Below are positions 15,984 through 24,907 of a stretch of DNA of 64,000 nt, piece by piece. This DNA is from Haladaptatus sp. DYF46 (lineage in GTDB: Archaea > Halobacteriota > Halobacteria > Halobacteriales > Haladaptataceae): the NCBI RefSeq assembly GCF_021083305.1, contig NZ_JAJFAY010000002.1, forward strand, positions 496,001 to 560,000. The letters are read 5' to 3'. The notes under the pieces are model-generated. The model was not told the DNA's origin. It saw only the letters and a program-made list of their open reading frames with translations, and did no database searches. Both the position numbers and the translations under genes were made by a program. Each line of letters starts with the position of its first letter. The stretch's first letter is position 1.

Positions 15984-17210
15984 GTGACTATCGGAACGAC
16001 GGCACGCGAAACCATCGACTACGCGCGGGAACAGGAAATCACGTTTCTCGCGGCGGGAATCGCCTACTACGCGTTCGTCTCCATTCTCCCGGCCCTGCTG
16101 TTGGCGCTCGCCATCGCGTCGTTCGTCGGCGGCGATGCGTTCGCCAGCAACGTCGTCGACACGTTTCAGACGTTGCTCTCGCCGAAGGCGAAGGACATCG
16201 TACAGGATTCACTCTCCAACGCGTCGGGGCGGAGAAACGCGACCATCGTCGGGTCGCTCGTCCTCGTCTGGAGTACATTGCGAGTGTTTCGAGGGCTGGA
16301 CGAGGCGTTTTCACGGGTTTACGGCGTCGATGAGGCCGAACCGTTCGTCGAGACGATGACGGACGCGGCCGTGGTGCTGACGGTCATCGCGCTCGGCGTC
16401 GCCGGGGTCGCGGTGGTCAACGTCCTCCTCCCGAGCCTGTCGTGGATACCGTTCGAGAAGACGCTCGTGTCCGTCGCGCTCCTGTTCGGACTGATTCCCG
16501 TTTTCTTACCCCTATATTATTTCTTCCCCGACACCGATGTTACGATTCGAGAGGTCCTTCCGGGGACCGCGTTCGCCACGCTCGGGTGGACCGCCCTCCA
16601 AGCGGTATTCAGCATCTACGTCGATTCGGCGGCGCAGTTTTCCGCCTACGGCGTCCTCGGCGGGGCGCTGTTGTTGGTGACGTGGCTCTACCTCGGCGGC
16701 ATCGTCCTGCTGTTCGGGGCGGTTATCAACGCGGTTCTCGCGGGACGGCATTTCAGGAAAACTAAAGGCGTGGCGGGCATCAGGGAAAGACAGCAGGGAG
16801 TCAAAGGAGAGGACATGACCGACGATACAGAGCAGTCCGCACCGGACATCCTCGAACTCCACGACGACGTAGAACGGCTACAGTCGGAGTTCGAGGAGTT
16901 CGAGCACGATGTCGATGAGCGCACAGTTCAAAAGTCCGAACTGGAGTCGGAACTGAAGGGATACGTCCGTAGACGGATGCGTCGCGGCCACGCGCGTGGA
17001 TGGGGTCCGTACATCGTCCTCCTCTACGGGACGGCGATGACGCTCGGCGCGTTCCGATGGCTCGACGGCGGATGGGCGATCGGGGCGATGGTAGTCATCT
17101 GGCTCTCCACGCTCGGTCTCTACACCCTGATGATGCTCGTCGGATTCGGCGTGAGCGCCGCGAGCGTTCCGGGACGCGTCGGTGGACGAATCAGCGACTG
17201 GCGCTCGTAG
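15984..17210 (+). CDS. YihY/BrkB-type membrane protein
   Basis: From the GTG at 15984 the protein has 408 residues. The first about 270 match YihY/UPF0761: 'EQEITFLAAGIAYYAFVSILPALLL', 'WSTLRVFRGLDEAFSRVYGV', 'LPGTAFATLGWTALQAVFSIYV' and 'AYGVLGGALLLVTWLYLGGIVLLFGAVINAVL'. Bacterial members were once misnamed RNase BN; function is unsettled. A charged helical segment of about 80 residues ('DDVERLQSEFEEFEHDVDE') and two further membrane spans follow, making it longer than usual. The stop lies two bases before the PAP2 gene start. Confidence 0.88.
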   Translation: MTIGTTARETIDYAREQEITFLAAGIAYYAFVSILPALLLALAIASFVGGDAFASNVVDTFQTLLSPKAKDIVQDSLSNASGRRNATIVGSLVLVWSTLRVFRGLDEAFSRVYGVDEAEPFVETMTDAAVVLTVIALGVAGVAVVNVLLPSLSWIPFEKTLVSVALLFGLIPVFLPLYYFFPDTDVTIREVLPGTAFATLGWTALQAVFSIYVDSAAQFSAYGVLGGALLLVTWLYLGGIVLLFGAVINAVLAGRHFRKTKGVAGIRERQQGVKGEDMTDDTEQSAPDILELHDDVERLQSEFEEFEHDVDERTVQKSELESELKGYVRRRMRRGHARGWGPYIVLLYGTAMTLGAFRWLDGGWAIGAMVVIWLSTLGLYTLMMLVGFGVSAASVPGRVGGRISDWRS

Positions 17211-17212
17211 TC

Positions 17213-18058
17213 ATGACACGTGGATGGGGCATCGTCGAACTCCTTCACAAGACGCTGCCACACTGGATACCGAAGGTGTTCTCCGTCGTCACGCAACTCG
17301 GCGACGTGTGGCTGTTGTTCGTCCTCGGTGCGCTCTTGTACTGGTACACCGACGACCGCGACACGTTCGGATTCCTCCTCGGCGCGACGCTAGGTGCACT
17401 CTCGTTGACGCTCGCGCTGAAGGGATTCTTCGCGCTGGCGCGCCCACCGGACGCGATTCGGTTCGCCGAGGCGACGGGATACGGGTTCCCGAGCGGTCAC
17501 GCGCTCGGTTCGACCGTGTTCTGGTTCCTCCTCGCGCTGTCGCTCGACCGCGGATCCCGACGAGCACGACTCGCCGCCGCGAGCGTCATCGTCGCGGTGG
17601 TCTGCCTCTCGCGTCTCGTGCTCGGCGTCCATTTCGCGGTCGACGTGGTGGCCGGCGTGGGCGTCGGACTCGTCTACCTCGCCGTCGTGATTTGGGGACT
17701 GAAGCGGCGGCCACGGGCGGCGTTCGCCCTCGCGGTTCTCTGTGCCATCGCCGCGGTCGGTATCGCGGTGTTCATGTCGCCGGTCGAAGCCGCGCTGGCG
17801 CGAACCGATCTGGTCGATGCCGTCACCGCGCTCGGCGGCACTATCGGTGCGTTCGTGGCGTGGGAACTGGTCGGCCCGCCGGACGGGACGGTCGGACGCT
17901 GGGCGAGCGTGGTCGGCCTGTTCGTCTTCGGCATCCTGTCGGCCATCGGACTGCGGGTACCGCTACCGCTCGTCGTCGTTTTCCTCATCAACGCCGTCGT
18001 TCAGGGTGGAATCGTCGCGTATCCAAAAATGGTGGATCGCCGGGGAATCGACGGTTAG
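17213..18058 (+). CDS. PAP2-family membrane phosphatase
   Basis: The 281-residue protein has the three PAP2 phosphatase motifs: 'KGFFALARP' (KxxxxxxRP), 'GFPSGHA' (PSGH) and '[12 protein letters not shown]' (SRxxxxxHxxxD). About eight membrane spans surround them. It should remove phosphate from a lipid phosphate or isoprenyl pyrophosphate at the membrane surface. It starts two bases after the YihY-like gene, and the pair probably forms an operon concerned with the membrane. Its stop overlaps the convergent glnA stop by four bases. Confidence 0.92.
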   Translation: MTRGWGIVELLHKTLPHWIPKVFSVVTQLGDVWLLFVLGALLYWYTDDRDTFGFLLGATLGALSLTLALKGFFALARPPDAIRFAEATGYGFPSGHALGSTVFWFLLALSLDRGSRRARLAAASVIVAVVCLSRLVLGVHFAVDVVAGVGVGLVYLAVVIWGLKRRPRAAFALAVLCAIAAVGIAVFMSPVEAALARTDLVDAVTALGGTIGAFVAWELVGPPDGTVGRWASVVGLFVFGILSAIGLRVPLPLVVVFLINAVVQGGIVAYPKMVDRRGIDG

Positions 18059-19425
18059 AACTTCTCCAGGTACTTCTCCTTCTCCCAGTCGGAGACGAAG
18101 ACGCGATAGTCCGCGTAGTCCGCGCGCTTGGCTTCGATGAACTTCTCGGTCACGTGCTCGCCGAGGCCTTCCGTTATCACTTCGTCGGCCTCGAGCGCGT
18201 CGACCGCTTCGTCGAGGGAACCGGGAAGCGTCGTGATACCGTACTCCTCGCGCTTCTCGTCGGTGAACTCGTAGATGTCTTCGCGGACGGGTTTGCCGGG
18301 GTCGGCGTCGTTTTCGATGCCTTCGAGCCCGGCCGAGATGACGGCGGCGAGGGAGAGGTAGGGGTTGCACGACGGGTCGGGGCTACGAATCTCGAAGCGC
18401 GAACTCGCACCGGCGGCGTCGGGAACGCGGATGAGCGCCGAGCGGTTGGTGTCGCTCCACGCGACGTAGACGGGCGCTTCGTAGCCGGGGACGAGGCGTT
18501 TGTAGGAGTTGACCGTCGGGTTCGTGACGGCGGTGAACGCTTCCGCGTGGTTCAGAATGCCGCCCATGAAGTTGTACGCCGTCTCGGAGAGGTTGAACTC
18601 GTCGTCCGGGTCGTCGAACGCGTTGCCCTCCTCGGTGAAGAGGCTGATGTGGCTGTGCATGCCCGAGCCGTTGATCTCGCTGATGGGCTTGGGCATGAAC
18701 GTCGCGTGGATGTCGTTCTGTTCCGCGACGGCGCGGACGACGGCGCGGAAGGTGGCGATGTTGTCCGCCGCCGCGAGCGCGTCCTCGTATTTGAAGTTGA
18801 TCTCGTGCTGACCGTCCGCGACTTCGTGATGGCTCGCTTCGATCTCGAAGCCCATCTCCTCCAGCGTGAAGATGATTTCGCGGCGAACGTCGCTCGCCAT
18901 GTCCTTCGGCGCGAGGTCGAAGTATCCGCCGGAGTCGTGCGGGATGGTCGTCGCGTTTCCGTCCTCGTCCTTTTCGAAGAGGAAGAACTCGGGTTCCGGT
19001 CCGATGCTGACGGTGTAGCCCATCTCGTCGGCCCTGTCGAGGACGCGTTTCAGCACTTGGCGCGGGCCGCCGTCGAACGGCGTACCGTCGGTGTTCACGA
19101 CGTCACAGATGAGACGTGCGCTCGCCGAGTCGCCGTTGGAGCGCCACGGGAGAACCGCGAACGTCGATGGGTCCGGTTCGAGACGCATGTCGCTTTCCTG
19201 AATGCGCACGAACCCTTCGATGGACGAGCCGTCGAACCAGATACCCTCATCGAACGCTTTTTCGACCTGATGGGCCGGGATGCTGACGTTCTTCACCGTT
19301 CCAGTGATGTCGGTGAACTGGAGACGGACGAAATCGACGTTTTCGGTCTCGATGGCATCGAGAACTTCCTGTTCCTCCGCGGATAACCCCGTATCCTCAT
19401 TGGTGGCAATATTTCCGTCTGTCAT
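18055..19425 (-). CDS. glnA: Glutamine synthetase, type I
   Basis: The 456-residue enzyme shows '[19 protein letters not shown]', '[11 protein letters not shown]', 'EPEFFLF', '[16 protein letters not shown]', '[11 protein letters not shown]' (GSGMHxH) and '[29 protein letters not shown]'. It makes glutamine from glutamate, ammonia and ATP. The position of the usual adenylylation Tyr is replaced by the short alpha-type sequence. It is divergently transcribed from an Lrp-type regulator across a 124-base gap. The ATG at 19425 is preferred to one nine codons upstream, which overlaps the promoter. Confidence 0.97.
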   Translation of the reverse strand: MTDGNIATNEDTGLSAEEQEVLDAIETENVDFVRLQFTDITGTVKNVSIPAHQVEKAFDEGIWFDGSSIEGFVRIQESDMRLEPDPSTFAVLPWRSNGDSASARLICDVVNTDGTPFDGGPRQVLKRVLDRADEMGYTVSIGPEPEFFLFEKDEDGNATTIPHDSGGYFDLAPKDMASDVRREIIFTLEEMGFEIEASHHEVADGQHEINFKYEDALAAADNIATFRAVVRAVAEQNDIHATFMPKPISEINGSGMHSHISLFTEEGNAFDDPDDEFNLSETAYNFMGGILNHAEAFTAVTNPTVNSYKRLVPGYEAPVYVAWSDTNRSALIRVPDAAGASSRFEIRSPDPSCNPYLSLAAVISAGLEGIENDADPGKPVREDIYEFTDEKREEYGITTLPGSLDEAVDALEADEVITEGLGEHVTEKFIEAKRADYADYRVFVSDWEKEKYLEKF

Positions 19426-19549
19426 CTTTATAGACACCCTACGAAAATACATCCACCATTAAAACAGTATCGGTTGGCCAACTGTGCGATTTTGGCCTAG
19501 AATTGGATATTCGTAAAATTCTAATGGGTGGAGTGAGTTGGTAGGTGTA
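19426..19549. promoter_or_regulatory. glnA/lrp divergent control region with palindromes
   Basis: The gap contains a 10-base palindrome GTTGGCCAAC at 19473-19482, a partial copy 'TTTGGCC' at 19491-19497, and an inverted repeat TAGAATT/AATTCTA at 19498-19504 and 19517-19523. A TATA-like 'GTTTTAATGG' read leftward (19456-19465) would serve glnA. The arrangement suits binding by the neighbouring Lrp-type protein. The palindromes are seen; the binder is inferred. Confidence 0.55.
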
Positions 19550-20005
19550 ATGACGTACGAAAATCTGGATGCGAAACTCGTAAACGAACTACTCGGCGAC
19601 GGGCGAGCGAGCCTCCGAAGTCTCGCGGAGAAACTGGACGTGTCGGTCACGACCATCTCCAACCACCTCGCACATTTGGAAGAGCAGGGAGTCATCCAAG
19701 GGTACTCCCCGCGCGTCGATTACGACGAGTTGGGCTACGACGTGACTGCAGTCGTCCAGTTGAAAGTCGAGGGGAACGCCCTCCCGGAAGTGACCGAGCG
19801 ACTGCAGGACCACGATCAAATGATAAGCGTCTACGAAGTCACCGGCGATTACGACATCATCGCCATCGGCAAGTTCACCGACACGGACGGGATGAACGAC
19901 CAGATAAAGAAACTGCTCATCGACCCGGACATCAAGGAGAGTAACACGAGCGTGGTCCTCAACGCCGCGAGCGAACACGAGCAGTTCAAACTCGACGAGA
20001 AATAA
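19550..20005 (+). CDS. Lrp/AsnC family transcriptional regulator
   Basis: The 151-residue protein has an N-terminal HTH ('[38 protein letters not shown]') and a C-terminal RAM ligand-binding domain ('[15 protein letters not shown]', '[16 protein letters not shown]', '[10 protein letters not shown]'). Lrp homologues next to glnA are known to affect glnA transcription in Halobacterium salinarum; the same divergent pairing here supports control of nitrogen assimilation. The start at 19550 fits the HTH boundary better than 19538. Confidence 0.93.
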   Translation: MTYENLDAKLVNELLGDGRASLRSLAEKLDVSVTTISNHLAHLEEQGVIQGYSPRVDYDELGYDVTAVVQLKVEGNALPEVTERLQDHDQMISVYEVTGDYDIIAIGKFTDTDGMNDQIKKLLIDPDIKESNTSVVLNAASEHEQFKLDEK

Positions 20006-20047
20006 TCGACCAATACTACTTAGAACCCGGGGTGAGTCTCCTCGGTA

Positions 20048-20698
20048 ATGAGTGTCATTGCGGAGTTCACCATCCGTGCGCCGGGCCTCGTCCTCACAGC
20101 GACGCTCAACGCCGTCCCGGAGATGACCGTCGAACTCGAACAGCAGATGGCGAGTTCAGACGAGACCGCGCTTCTCATCGTGTGGGCCACGGGCGGGGAC
20201 TTCGACGCGTTCGACGACGCACTCCGCCATGACCCGACCATCGAATCGCACGAGATAGTCGAAGAGTTGAACGTTCGGAAGCTGTATCGACTGTGGATGG
20301 ATCGAGACGAACTCATCGATGTGTACCCTTCCTACCAGGACATCGGTGCCGTTCCGATGGCGGGCCACGGCGCATCGGGCGCGTGGACCCGGCGGGTTCG
20401 GTTTCCCAAACGGGACGCACTGGTGGAGTTTCAACGGTTTTGTACCCGGAACGGGATCGAGTTTTCCCTCAACCGGTTGTACACGCCGGGAGAGAAGGAA
20501 TCGGCCTTCCACCTCACCGAACCACAACGCGAAGCCCTCGTCGCCGCATACGACTCGGGGTATTTCGGCGTCCCGCGCGACGCCACCCTCTCCGAGTTGA
20601 GTTCGAGACTCGATATCAGCAAACAGTCGGTTTCCGAACGACTTCGACGGGCGCAATCGCGCCTCGTCGAGAACGCGGTTCTCGGGGAAAAAGAGTAG
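20048..20698 (+). CDS. HTH-10 family (Bat-like) regulator
   Basis: The 216-residue protein has a Bat-type N-terminal region ('MSVIAEFTIRAPGLVLTATLNAVPEMTVELEQQ') and a C-terminal HTH-10 domain ('LTEPQREALVAAYDSGYFGVPRDATLSELSSRLDISKQSVSERLRRAQ'). These are haloarchaeal one-component regulators; the ligand is unknown. It lies 42 bases downstream of the Lrp gene on the same strand, and a third regulator follows, so it may be cotranscribed with lrp. Confidence 0.9.
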   Translation: MSVIAEFTIRAPGLVLTATLNAVPEMTVELEQQMASSDETALLIVWATGGDFDAFDDALRHDPTIESHEIVEELNVRKLYRLWMDRDELIDVYPSYQDIGAVPMAGHGASGAWTRRVRFPKRDALVEFQRFCTRNGIEFSLNRLYTPGEKESAFHLTEPQREALVAAYDSGYFGVPRDATLSELSSRLDISKQSVSERLRRAQSRLVENAVLGEKE

Positions 20699-20836
20699 CA
20701 ATGAAATGAAATGCCTGAAATATAAGGCTATCTTTCAGATCGGTTCGAACACATTATACGAGTATCAGAACGCACCCACCACGATTCCAACCACAGTCGT
20801 ATCGATGGATACACACAATCGCTTGAACCTCCACAG

Positions 20837-21166
20837 ATGTCCCCCTTAGATAATATCGACACGCCCGCCCCGTCCGTCATCTTCTCCACGCTCGCAAGCG
20901 CGCGACGCAGGCTCGTATTGCGAGAACTCCTCGAACACGGACCATCGCTCACGGTGGATGCACTCGCCGAACGGATTTCCGCCCACCGGCCGGACACCGA
21001 CCCGAGACGGGTGTTCGCCCAACTCCATCACAGCCATCTTCCGAAGCTCGAAGATTCCGGCATGGTTCGTATCGAGGACGACCTCGTAACCCTCGAAAAA
21101 CACGCGAAAGCCATCGAACCGTACCTGTTGCTCGCCGACCGGTACGATTCGACGCGCGAAAAATAA
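20837..21166 (+). CDS. Winged-helix protein, DUF7344-like
   Basis: The 109-residue protein has 'VIFSTLASARRRLVLRELLEHGPSLTVDALAERI' followed by 'RRVFAQLHHSHLPKLEDSGMVRIEDDLVTL', the layout of the haloarchaeal DUF7344 winged-helix family (small ArsR-like DNA-binding proteins). No ligand or metal site is seen. It is the third regulator in a row after lrp and the HTH-10 gene. The 138 bases between are AT-rich and may hold its own promoter. Confidence 0.82.
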   Translation: MSPLDNIDTPAPSVIFSTLASARRRLVLRELLEHGPSLTVDALAERISAHRPDTDPRRVFAQLHHSHLPKLEDSGMVRIEDDLVTLEKHAKAIEPYLLLADRYDSTREK

Positions 21167-21244
21167 CGACTACCGCGGGAGTTCAGCCGAAACCGACCCG
21201 TGGAATAGGTCGAAACGGATATTTTATCGTGAGCGGTTCGTCTC

Positions 21245-21321
21245 GCGGGCGAAGCCCGCTCGACATTCGAGGTTCGGTACGAACCTCTCTTACATCGTCT
21301 CCGTCAGACGAGGCCTGACGG
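21245..21321. terminator. Three consecutive hairpins between convergent genes
   Basis: Perfect inverted repeats are GCGGGC-gaa-GCCCGC (21245-21259), GAGGTTCG-gta-CGAACCTC (21269-21287... arms 21269-21276 and 21280-21287) and CCGTCAG-acgaggc-CTGACGG (21301-21321). They lie between the convergent DUF7344 gene and the thermosome gene, where 3' ends of both transcripts fall. They may act as RNA 3'-end structures; archaeal termination does not need hairpins, so the role is open. Confidence 0.5.
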
Positions 21322-21348
21322 TCTATGAAATTTCTCCTTCGTCGAAAT

Positions 21349-23043
21349 TTACATAGCGCCGCCCATACCACCCATACCGCCCATGCCGCCCATGCCACCC
21401 ATTCCGCCGGGGGCACCGCCGGGCGCGCCGCCTTCGTCATCGTCGTCGCCGACTTTGCCGCCGGAGAGGTCACCGGCCGCGATGACGTCGTCGATGCGAA
21501 GGAGCATGACGGCCGCTTCCGTCGCGCTCTCGACCGCTTGGGTCTTCACTCGGAGCGGTTCGACGACGCCGTCATCTTCCATGTCCACGATGTCGCCGGT
21601 GTACGCGTCGAGTCCGGCGCTGGTTTGGCCGGCGTCGTGTTTGCTACGGAGGTCGACGAGCGAGTCGATGGGGTCAAGTCCCGCGTTCTCCGCGAGGGTG
21701 CGCGGGATGACTTCGAGCGTGTCCGCGAAGGCTTCGACGGCCAACTGTTCGCGGCCTCCCACGCTGTCGGCGTAGTCGCGCAGGGCGAGTGCGAGTTCCG
21801 TCTCCGGAGCGCCGCCGCCGGGCAGCACTTTGCCGTCTTCGAGGGTGACGCGAACGACGCCGAGGCTGTCCTCGATCGCGCGTTCGACTTCGTCGACGAC
21901 GTGTTCCGTGCCACCGCGGAGGATGAGGCTGACGGATTTCGCCTCTTCGACTTCCTCGACGAAGATTCGCTGGTCGCCGCCGACGTCCTTCTGGGCGACG
22001 CTTCCGGCGAATCCGAGGTCGTCCTCCGTGATGTCGTCGGCGCTGTTGACGAGGGTCGCGCCCGTCGCGCGGGCCAGTTTCTGCATGTCGCTGGATTTCG
22101 CACGGCGGACGGCGAGGATGCCCTCCTGTGCGAGGAAGTGCTGGGCCATGTCGTCGATACCGCCGTCGACGAAGACGACGTCAGCGCCGACATCGACCAG
22201 ACTGTCCACCATATCACGGAGCTGTTTCTCCTCTTGGTCGAGGAACTGCTGGAGTTGGTCGGGGTCGGTGACGTTGACTTCCGCGTCGATCTCCGTCTCC
22301 GCGATTTCGAGCGCGCCGTCGATGAGGGCCACGTCGGCGTCCTCGGCGAAGTACGGCATGTTGTCGTGAACGCGCTCCTTGTCGATGATGACGCCGTCGA
22401 CGAGTTCGGAGTTGTCGATGGTACCACCGACGACCTTCTCGACTTTGATGTTGTCCGTGTCGACGCCGTCCTCGTCCGCGACGCTCTGGACACCGTCGAC
22501 GACGAGTTCGGCGAGGTGGTCCTTCGCGTTCTCCGCGCCCTTGCCGGTCATCGCCGTAGCGGCGATCTTCTGCAGGTATTCGGTGTCGTCGGCGTCGACC
22601 TCGATGGCGTTCTCTTCGAGGACTTCCTTCGCCTTCTCGGCGGCCTGTCGGTATCCCTGTGCGAGGGTCGTTGCGTGGATGTCCTGTTCGAGGAGGTCCT
22701 CCGCCTTCTGGAGGAGTTCACCGGCGACGACGACGGCGCTGGTCGTTCCGTCGCCGACCTCGTCCTCCTGCGTCTGGGCGACTTCGACGATCATGTTCGC
22801 CGCCGGGTGCTCGATGTCCATCTCCTTGAGGATGGTCACGCCGTCGTTCGTAACGACGACGTCACCCATCGAATCGACGAGCATTTTGTCCATCCCTTTC
22901 GGGCCGAGTGTGGTACGTACGGACTCCGCGACCGCCTTTCCGGCGGTGATGTTCATCGATTGTGCGTCCCGTCCGGAGGTTCGCTGGCTGTCCTCGGAAA
23001 GAACGATAAGCGGCTGATTGCCCATTGGCTGTGACATAGTCAT
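21349..23043 (-). CDS. Thermosome (group II chaperonin) subunit
   Basis: The 564-residue protein has '[37 protein letters not shown]', '[18 protein letters not shown]', '[17 protein letters not shown]' (ATPase with the catalytic Asp) and '[23 protein letters not shown]', ending in a Gly-Met repeat tail usual for haloarchaeal thermosomes. Subunits form a double-ring ATP-driven folding machine in the cytoplasm. The ATG at 23043 lies about 25 bases from the TATA box, consistent with a leaderless mRNA; the ATG at 23037 is an alternative start. Haloarchaea carry two or three paralogues, so a subunit letter is not given. Confidence 0.97.
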   Translation of the reverse strand: MTMSQPMGNQPLIVLSEDSQRTSGRDAQSMNITAGKAVAESVRTTLGPKGMDKMLVDSMGDVVVTNDGVTILKEMDIEHPAANMIVEVAQTQEDEVGDGTTSAVVVAGELLQKAEDLLEQDIHATTLAQGYRQAAEKAKEVLEENAIEVDADDTEYLQKIAATAMTGKGAENAKDHLAELVVDGVQSVADEDGVDTDNIKVEKVVGGTIDNSELVDGVIIDKERVHDNMPYFAEDADVALIDGALEIAETEIDAEVNVTDPDQLQQFLDQEEKQLRDMVDSLVDVGADVVFVDGGIDDMAQHFLAQEGILAVRRAKSSDMQKLARATGATLVNSADDITEDDLGFAGSVAQKDVGGDQRIFVEEVEEAKSVSLILRGGTEHVVDEVERAIEDSLGVVRVTLEDGKVLPGGGAPETELALALRDYADSVGGREQLAVEAFADTLEVIPRTLAENAGLDPIDSLVDLRSKHDAGQTSAGLDAYTGDIVDMEDDGVVEPLRVKTQAVESATEAAVMLLRIDDVIAAGDLSGGKVGDDDDEGGAPGGAPGGMGGMGGMGGMGGMGGAM

Positions 23044-23063
23044 CGGATTCGTTGATTGCGATT

Positions 23064-23072
23064 CTATATAAA
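23064..23072 (-). promoter_or_regulatory. TATA box of the thermosome gene
   Basis: Read leftward the sequence is 'GAAAAGCTTTATATAGAATC', a strong TATA box preceded by a purine-rich BRE-like stretch. It lies about 25 bases upstream of the first ATG, which favours a leaderless start at 23043. Confidence 0.7.
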
Positions 23073-23164
23073 GCTTTTCATGGCGGAGTGAGAACGTGGC
23101 ACACAGGACCCTCGTAGGCAAGCGTCACGAAATAACACGGAGTATTTATATGCGATTCGAAGGA

Positions 23165-23713
23165 TCAGCCACCGAACTGGTGGTACTCCATCCCCTGCCG
23201 CTTCATCTCGTTGCGCTTGCGTTCGAGGAACGAGTACACCGACCCGTGTGGTGCACCGTCGAGGAGCATCTCCGCCGCGCTTCGGACGGCCTCGACCTGC
23301 GGCGGTTGCCCGATGATACCGAGCGTCGAACCGTAGATGACCACGTCTGCACCCGTCAGTTCCTCCATCAGCTGTCTCGTTCTGCCGTTCTCGCCGATGA
23401 GACGGCCTTTGTGTCGCTGGAGGTCGTTCTTGTTGCGTGCTGCGGCTTCGATATCCACGAGGTCGAACAGCATCATGTCGTCGTCGAGGAGGGCGAGCGC
23501 CTCCTCCGGCGAAAATCCGCGTCCGATGGCCTTGACGATATCCGGCGCTTTCAGTCCGCGAACGGGATCACCCGTCTGTTCGACGCGAACGGAACCGTCG
23601 TCCGAGTCGATATCGAGACGCACCTCTGCACGGCTTTCGATTTCGCGCATCGTCTCACCACCCTGCCCGATGAGAACACCAATCCTGTCCTGCGGAATCG
23701 TCACGTGCTTCAT
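23165..23713 (-). CDS. KH-domain rRNA-processing protein (Dim2/Pno1/Krr1 type)
   Basis: The 182-residue protein has two KH modules: 'VTIPQDRIGVLIGQGGETMREIE' (GxxG) and 'NKNDLQRHKGRLIGENGRTRQLMEELTGADVVIYG'. The stretch 'DIVKAIGRGFSPEEALALLDDD' between them is diagnostic of the archaeal Dim2/Pno1 family. These proteins bind the 3' end of small-subunit rRNA during assembly and work with Rio1 and aIF1A-linked steps. rio1 and eif1A lie upstream on the same strand. The ATG at 23713 is used. Confidence 0.93.
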   Translation of the reverse strand: MKHVTIPQDRIGVLIGQGGETMREIESRAEVRLDIDSDDGSVRVEQTGDPVRGLKAPDIVKAIGRGFSPEEALALLDDDMMLFDLVDIEAAARNKNDLQRHKGRLIGENGRTRQLMEELTGADVVIYGSTLGIIGQPPQVEAVRSAAEMLLDGAPHGSVYSFLERKRNEMKRQGMEYHQFGG

Positions 23714-23774
23714 ACGAAATCCTATCACATGAGGCCGTTTAAGCCCTTCCCTACCACCTTTTGCTGCAGTCGCA

Positions 23775-23892
23775 GGCAGAAACGACGGCTATCGCTGTCG
23801 TCGTTTCTGCCGGCTCCTTGGCAAAAGCTGGACCAAAAACCTCCTCACCCCCTTCGGGGGTTCGTCGGCCCGGAAAATCTCCGATTTTCCGG
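23775..23892. other. Three perfect hairpins in the rio1-dim2 intergenic region
   Basis: Inverted repeats are GGCAGAAACGACG/CGTCGTTTCTGCC (23775-23787 and 23799-23811, 11-base loop), ACCCCC-ttc-GGGGGT (23847-23861) and CCGGAAAATC-tcc-GATTTTCCGG (23870-23892). The 281-base gap 23714-23994 holds no gene. Being on the path from rio1 to the dim2 gene, they could form the 3' end of the rio1 transcript or a leader for dim2. Function is not known. Confidence 0.55.
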
Positions 23893-23994
23893 TGGAGAAG
23901 CAGGGGCGATGGAGGTCGTGTCATCGGCCGTTTCGGGTGATTGTGTCGCCTGTCGTCTTGATGGTCGTACCGTTGTGCGATTCCGCCGAAAAAA

Positions 23995-24861
23995 TCACAG
24001 TTCCGACTCGGCGTTCTCCCGAATCCACGCTTCGAGTTCGTCACCGTGGATGTCGATTCCTTCCCGGCGGAAGAACGAGGCGACGTTTTCACAGTCCCGA
24101 GTCAGGAACTCGCCGCTGTTCGGGTGATGGAACGTGACGGCCTGCCCCACGTCGATGATGCAGAGTTCGCCGTTGCTGACGAGGATGTTGTACTCCGAGA
24201 GGTCGCCGTGAACGAGGCCCGCATCGAACAGTCGCCGCATGTACTCCCGAACGACTTCGAAGGCTGTCCGTGGGTTTTCGAGTCGCGCGTCCGCGAGCGT
24301 GGGCGCGCGACGGCCGTCGTTGCCCATGAACTCCATCACCAACACGTTCCGCTGGACGGCGATCGGTTCCGGGACACGAACGCCCGCCTTTCGGGCGCGT
24401 TTGAGGTTGGCGGACTCCTTTCTGACCCACGCAAGGACGATCCGTTTTTTGTCCCCGCCGAGTTCCTCGAACCGGGGGTCGCCGACGAGATACTCCCGCA
24501 TGTCGCGGAAGTTGCTGGCGCTGATACGATAGATTTTGACGGCGACTTCCTCGTGTTCGCCGTCGTCGCCCAACGCACTGTAGACGGTGGCTTCTTTCCC
24601 CGAGGAAATCGGTCCGCCGAACGCTTGGACGTAGCCGTCTTGAACGAGTTTGTACAGCGCAGCGAGGGTGGCGTCGTCGAACACGGACTGCTCGACTTTG
24701 AACTGATCGGAGTCCTTGACCCGTTTTCTGAACTGGTTGAACTCGCGGTCACGCCGCCGTGCGATGCGGTCCGCTTCGGTGTCGGAGACGTCTATCTCCT
24801 CCCACTCGTCGCCGGGGGCGTCCGCGTTGTCCGGGTCGAGTAATCCGTACTCCTCGTTCAT
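23995..24861 (-). CDS. rio1: RIO1-type atypical serine/threonine kinase
   Basis: The 288-residue protein has a Rio1 kinase: 'GPISSGKEATVYSA' (the STGKEA-type flexible loop), 'VAVKIYRISASNFRDMREYLVGDPRF', 'LVHGDLSEYNILV' (catalytic loop with Asp and Asn) and 'CIIDVGQAV' (metal-binding Asp). It acts in late 30S assembly in concert with the Dim2-type KH protein. It lies between a nitroreductase gene and dim2 on the same strand. The start ATG is 24861. Confidence 0.95.
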   Translation of the reverse strand: MNEEYGLLDPDNADAPGDEWEEIDVSDTEADRIARRRDREFNQFRKRVKDSDQFKVEQSVFDDATLAALYKLVQDGYVQAFGGPISSGKEATVYSALGDDGEHEEVAVKIYRISASNFRDMREYLVGDPRFEELGGDKKRIVLAWVRKESANLKRARKAGVRVPEPIAVQRNVLVMEFMGNDGRRAPTLADARLENPRTAFEVVREYMRRLFDAGLVHGDLSEYNILVSNGELCIIDVGQAVTFHHPNSGEFLTRDCENVASFFRREGIDIHGDELEAWIRENAESEL

Positions 24862-24907
24862 CTACCCCGAACTATGTGGAGGAACCGTAAAAGGGTGGCC
24901 CGTTCGG

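Noticed and set aside
17182..19386. 734-codon + strand frame over PAP2 and glnA
   Set aside because: It runs across two genes with clear motifs in other frames and contains no recognisable domain.
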